22,692 nucleotides of DNA, from assembly GCA_030624785.1 (NCBI GenBank), contig JAUXJK010000004.1, positions 1-22,692 on the forward strand. The letters run 5' to 3'. The notes beneath the pieces are model-generated. The model was not told the DNA's origin and searched no databases. It worked only from the letters and a program-made list of their open reading frames with translations. This document shows, piece by piece, positions 21,048-22,692 of the stretch (the stretch's first letter is position 1; the number at the start of each line of letters is the position of its first letter). The translations under genes were made by a program, and so were the position numbers. Origin of the DNA: Actinomycetes bacterium. GTDB taxonomy: Bacteria; Actinomycetota; Thermoleophilia; Gaiellales; Gaiellaceae.

Positions 21048-22692
21048 CACTGCCAGACGGCCCAGCTCGGGCCGACGTCGAGCTGGCGGCTGCCGGCATT
21101 GGCGCGGCGCGCGCGGAAGCCGTCAACGACTACTTCCGTGCGCTGGTCCAAACCCTGCCCGACGCGACAATCGTTCTGGACAATCGGTTCAGCATTCGCG
21201 ATCAAACACCATCGGCGACCCGCCTACTCGGTGGCGATGTCAAGGCGCACTACGGCAAATCGATTCTGGGACTTGTCCACCCGGATGATCGCGCGGGCGC
21301 ATCTGCATACCTCTCGCATGTGCTCTCTCGCCCGGGCACGGGCGCGCCGGCTGGATGGCGATTCCGCCACGTGGACGGTCACTGGCTGCACCTGGAGATC
21401 GTCTGCAACAACATGCTGCAGGATCCTCGGCTTCGGTGCATCGTGGTATCCGCTCGCGACATCGGCTCTCGGAAGGCGCTCGAGCAGCAGTTGTCCCACC
21501 AGGCGTTTCACGACCCCCTCACCGACCTCGCCAACCGTGCATTGCTCCTGGATCGAGTCGAGCATGCCTTCCGAAGCGAGCGCAGCCCATTCGGTCTGCT
21601 CTTTCTCGACCTCGACAACTTCAAGCTGGTCAACGATTCACTCGGCCATGCAGTCGGCGACGAACTCCTGAGGGGAGTCGCGGCGCGGCTGCGGACATGC
21701 CTACGTCCCACCGACACAGCTGCACGGCTGGGTGGCGACGAGTTTGCACTGCTGCTGGAGGACACCCGAACACCGTCGGAGGCGGTCGAGATCGCAGACC
21801 GAGTTATCCGCGCATTGAGTGAGCCGTTCGTCATCAACGGCCGCGAGTCGTTCACGCAAACGAGCATCGGAATCGCGATGAGCACCCTCGTCGACACAAC
21901 CGACGAGCTCCTTCGCAATGCCGATATTGCCATGTACCAGGCCAAGGAGCGTGGCAAGGGGACGTACATCGTGTTCGAACCGAGCATGCACGAGGCAGCG
22001 CTCGAGCGAAGTGAGCTTGAATCGGATCTCAGGGCCGCGTTGCCGCGCGACGAGCTGGTGCTGCACTACCAGCCGATAGTCGAGCTGGCCTCGGGTCGGA
22101 TCATGGGTCTCGAAGCACTGGTTCGTTGGAACCATCCGGAGCGCGGCCTACTCGGACCGACTCGGTTCATCGAGATCGCCGAAGAGAACGGGCTGATCAA
22201 TCCGATCGGAGAATGGGTTCTCGACAAGGCCTGCCAGCAGCTCGGAACCTGGCACCGCCAGTTTCCGCAAAACGGCGAGCTGGCGATGGCCATCAACCTG
22301 TCTGGGCGCCAACTCGAGAGCGCCAAGATCCTCGATCAGATTCTCGATGCGTCGAGGGACGCCGCAATCGCACCAAGCTCACTCATGCTCGAGATCACCG
22401 AGACGGTCATGATGAAAGACCCCCAGCAGAGCGCAGAGATGCTCACCGAGCTGCGAAAACTCGGAGCTCGCGTTGCAATCGACGACTTCGGCATGGGCTA
22501 CTCGTCGCTTCACTATCTCCACAGCTTCCCGATCGACCTCTTGAAGATCGCAGAACCCTTCGTCGATGGCGTGGCCAGAGACGAGCAGAAGGCTGCATTC
22601 ACCAAGACCATCATGGATCTCTGTCGCACGCTCGGGCTCGCAGCCCTTGCGGAGGGCGTTGAGTCTGAGCTGCAGGCCGAGGCGCTGCGAAA
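21020..22692 (+). CDS. PAS-GGDEF-EAL cyclic-di-GMP enzyme, truncated by window edge
   Basis: A protein of at least 557 residues that makes and/or degrades the second messenger cyclic-di-GMP. A PAS domain covers about residues 38-150 (YFRALVQTLPDATIVLD, then LVHPDDRAGA). The GGDEF domain has an intact GGDEF (238-242), preceded at the canonical five-residue distance by an RxxD inhibitory site (R229-PTD232). The EAL domain has E365-A-L, INLSGRQL, EITETVMM, DDFG (488-491), K509 and E545 in AEGVE, so both activities look possible. The usual KID is KIA here. No membrane segment is seen, so it should be cytoplasmic. Start: GTG at 21020, the first ordinary start in a frame open much further upstream; no clear ribosome site is present. 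It is divergent from L25. Confidence 0.93.
   Translation, partial: MSVSASQETPLPDGPARADVELAAAGIGAARAEAVNDYFRALVQTLPDATIVLDNRFSIRDQTPSATRLLGGDVKAHYGKSILGLVHPDDRAGASAYLSHVLSRPGTGAPAGWRFRHVDGHWLHLEIVCNNMLQDPRLRCIVVSARDIGSRKALEQQLSHQAFHDPLTDLANRALLLDRVEHAFRSERSPFGLLFLDLDNFKLVNDSLGHAVGDELLRGVAARLRTCLRPTDTAARLGGDEFALLLEDTRTPSEAVEIADRVIRALSEPFVINGRESFTQTSIGIAMSTLVDTTDELLRNADIAMYQAKERGKGTYIVFEPSMHEAALERSELESDLRAALPRDELVLHYQPIVELASGRIMGLEALVRWNHPERGLLGPTRFIEIAEENGLINPIGEWVLDKACQQLGTWHRQFPQNGELAMAINLSGRQLESAKILDQILDASRDAAIAPSSLMLEITETVMMKDPQQSAEMLTELRKLGARVAIDDFGMGYSSLHYLHSFPIDLLKIAEPFVDGVARDEQKAAFTKTIMDLCRTLGLAALAEGVESELQAEALR

Noticed and set aside
22126..22662. Plus-strand frames at 21099-21671 and 22126-22662 starting with ATG.
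   Set aside because: They are out of frame with the PAS-GGDEF-EAL protein, whose motifs run continuously through both intervals.
1..22692. tRNA, rRNA, CRISPR arrays, insertion sequences, prophage or attachment-site repeats.
   Set aside because: I read both strands for clover-leaf ends, regularly spaced repeats, transposase motifs and long direct repeats and saw none. A covariance-model or repeat-finder run would be decisive.

Overview
The window looks like chromosomal core sequence from a high-GC bacterium, most likely an actinobacterium of a deep lineage such as Thermoleophilia. The lineage is an inference. It rests on high GC with many GTG starts, a DUF501 gene next to an FtsB-like gene, the order mfd - mazG - eno - ftsB - DUF501 (as I recall it, also found in Mycobacterium tuberculosis), an L25 with an acidic Ctc tail, and TANNNT -10 boxes lying almost on the start codon. 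I saw no phage, transposon, CRISPR, tRNA or rRNA features. No gene-free stretch exceeds 300 bases; the longest is about 230 bases (20793-21019).

Layout. (a) 1-3885, minus: an AddB-like nuclease/helicase subunit followed, with an ATGA overlap, by an AddA-like UvrD helicase that runs off the left edge. This is a double-strand-break resection pair. (b) 3986-4587, minus: two small proteins, one with paired Cys motifs and an AT-hook-like tail, the other a predicted coiled coil. (c) 4714-6098: an isocitrate dehydrogenase-like gene converging on a 7Fe ferredoxin gene, with the two stop codons sharing one CTAG. (d) 6177-7536, minus: CcmG/ResA-type thioredoxin, CcmH-type protein and a degenerate receiver-like protein in one apparent operon. 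(e) 7649-9435, minus: a glycerophosphodiester phosphodiesterase and a secreted L,D-transpeptidase; a small membrane protein gene (9495-9737) diverges from them.

(f) 9800-20792, minus: a long housekeeping run, read right to left as L25/Ctc, pth, mfd, a parvulin-type lipoprotein foldase, mazG, eno, pyk, ftsB, DUF501, and two unknown small genes. Several junctions are 4-base ATGA overlaps, which suggests tight translational coupling. The run joins translation quality control, transcription-coupled repair, nucleotide clean-up, the last two steps of glycolysis and division. (g) 21020 to the right edge, plus: a PAS-GGDEF-EAL cyclic-di-GMP enzyme, cut by the window end, divergent from L25.

The strongest oddities concern translation initiation. 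Neither pyruvate kinase nor MazG has an ATG, GTG or TTG codon upstream of its conserved N-terminus. The pyruvate kinase frame continues from enolase through a single TAG. In addition, at least six genes carry a -10-like hexamer 6 to 8 bases before the start and no clear Shine-Dalgarno, as expected of leaderless transcripts. I did not find a convincing new multi-gene system such as a defence island or biosynthetic cluster.
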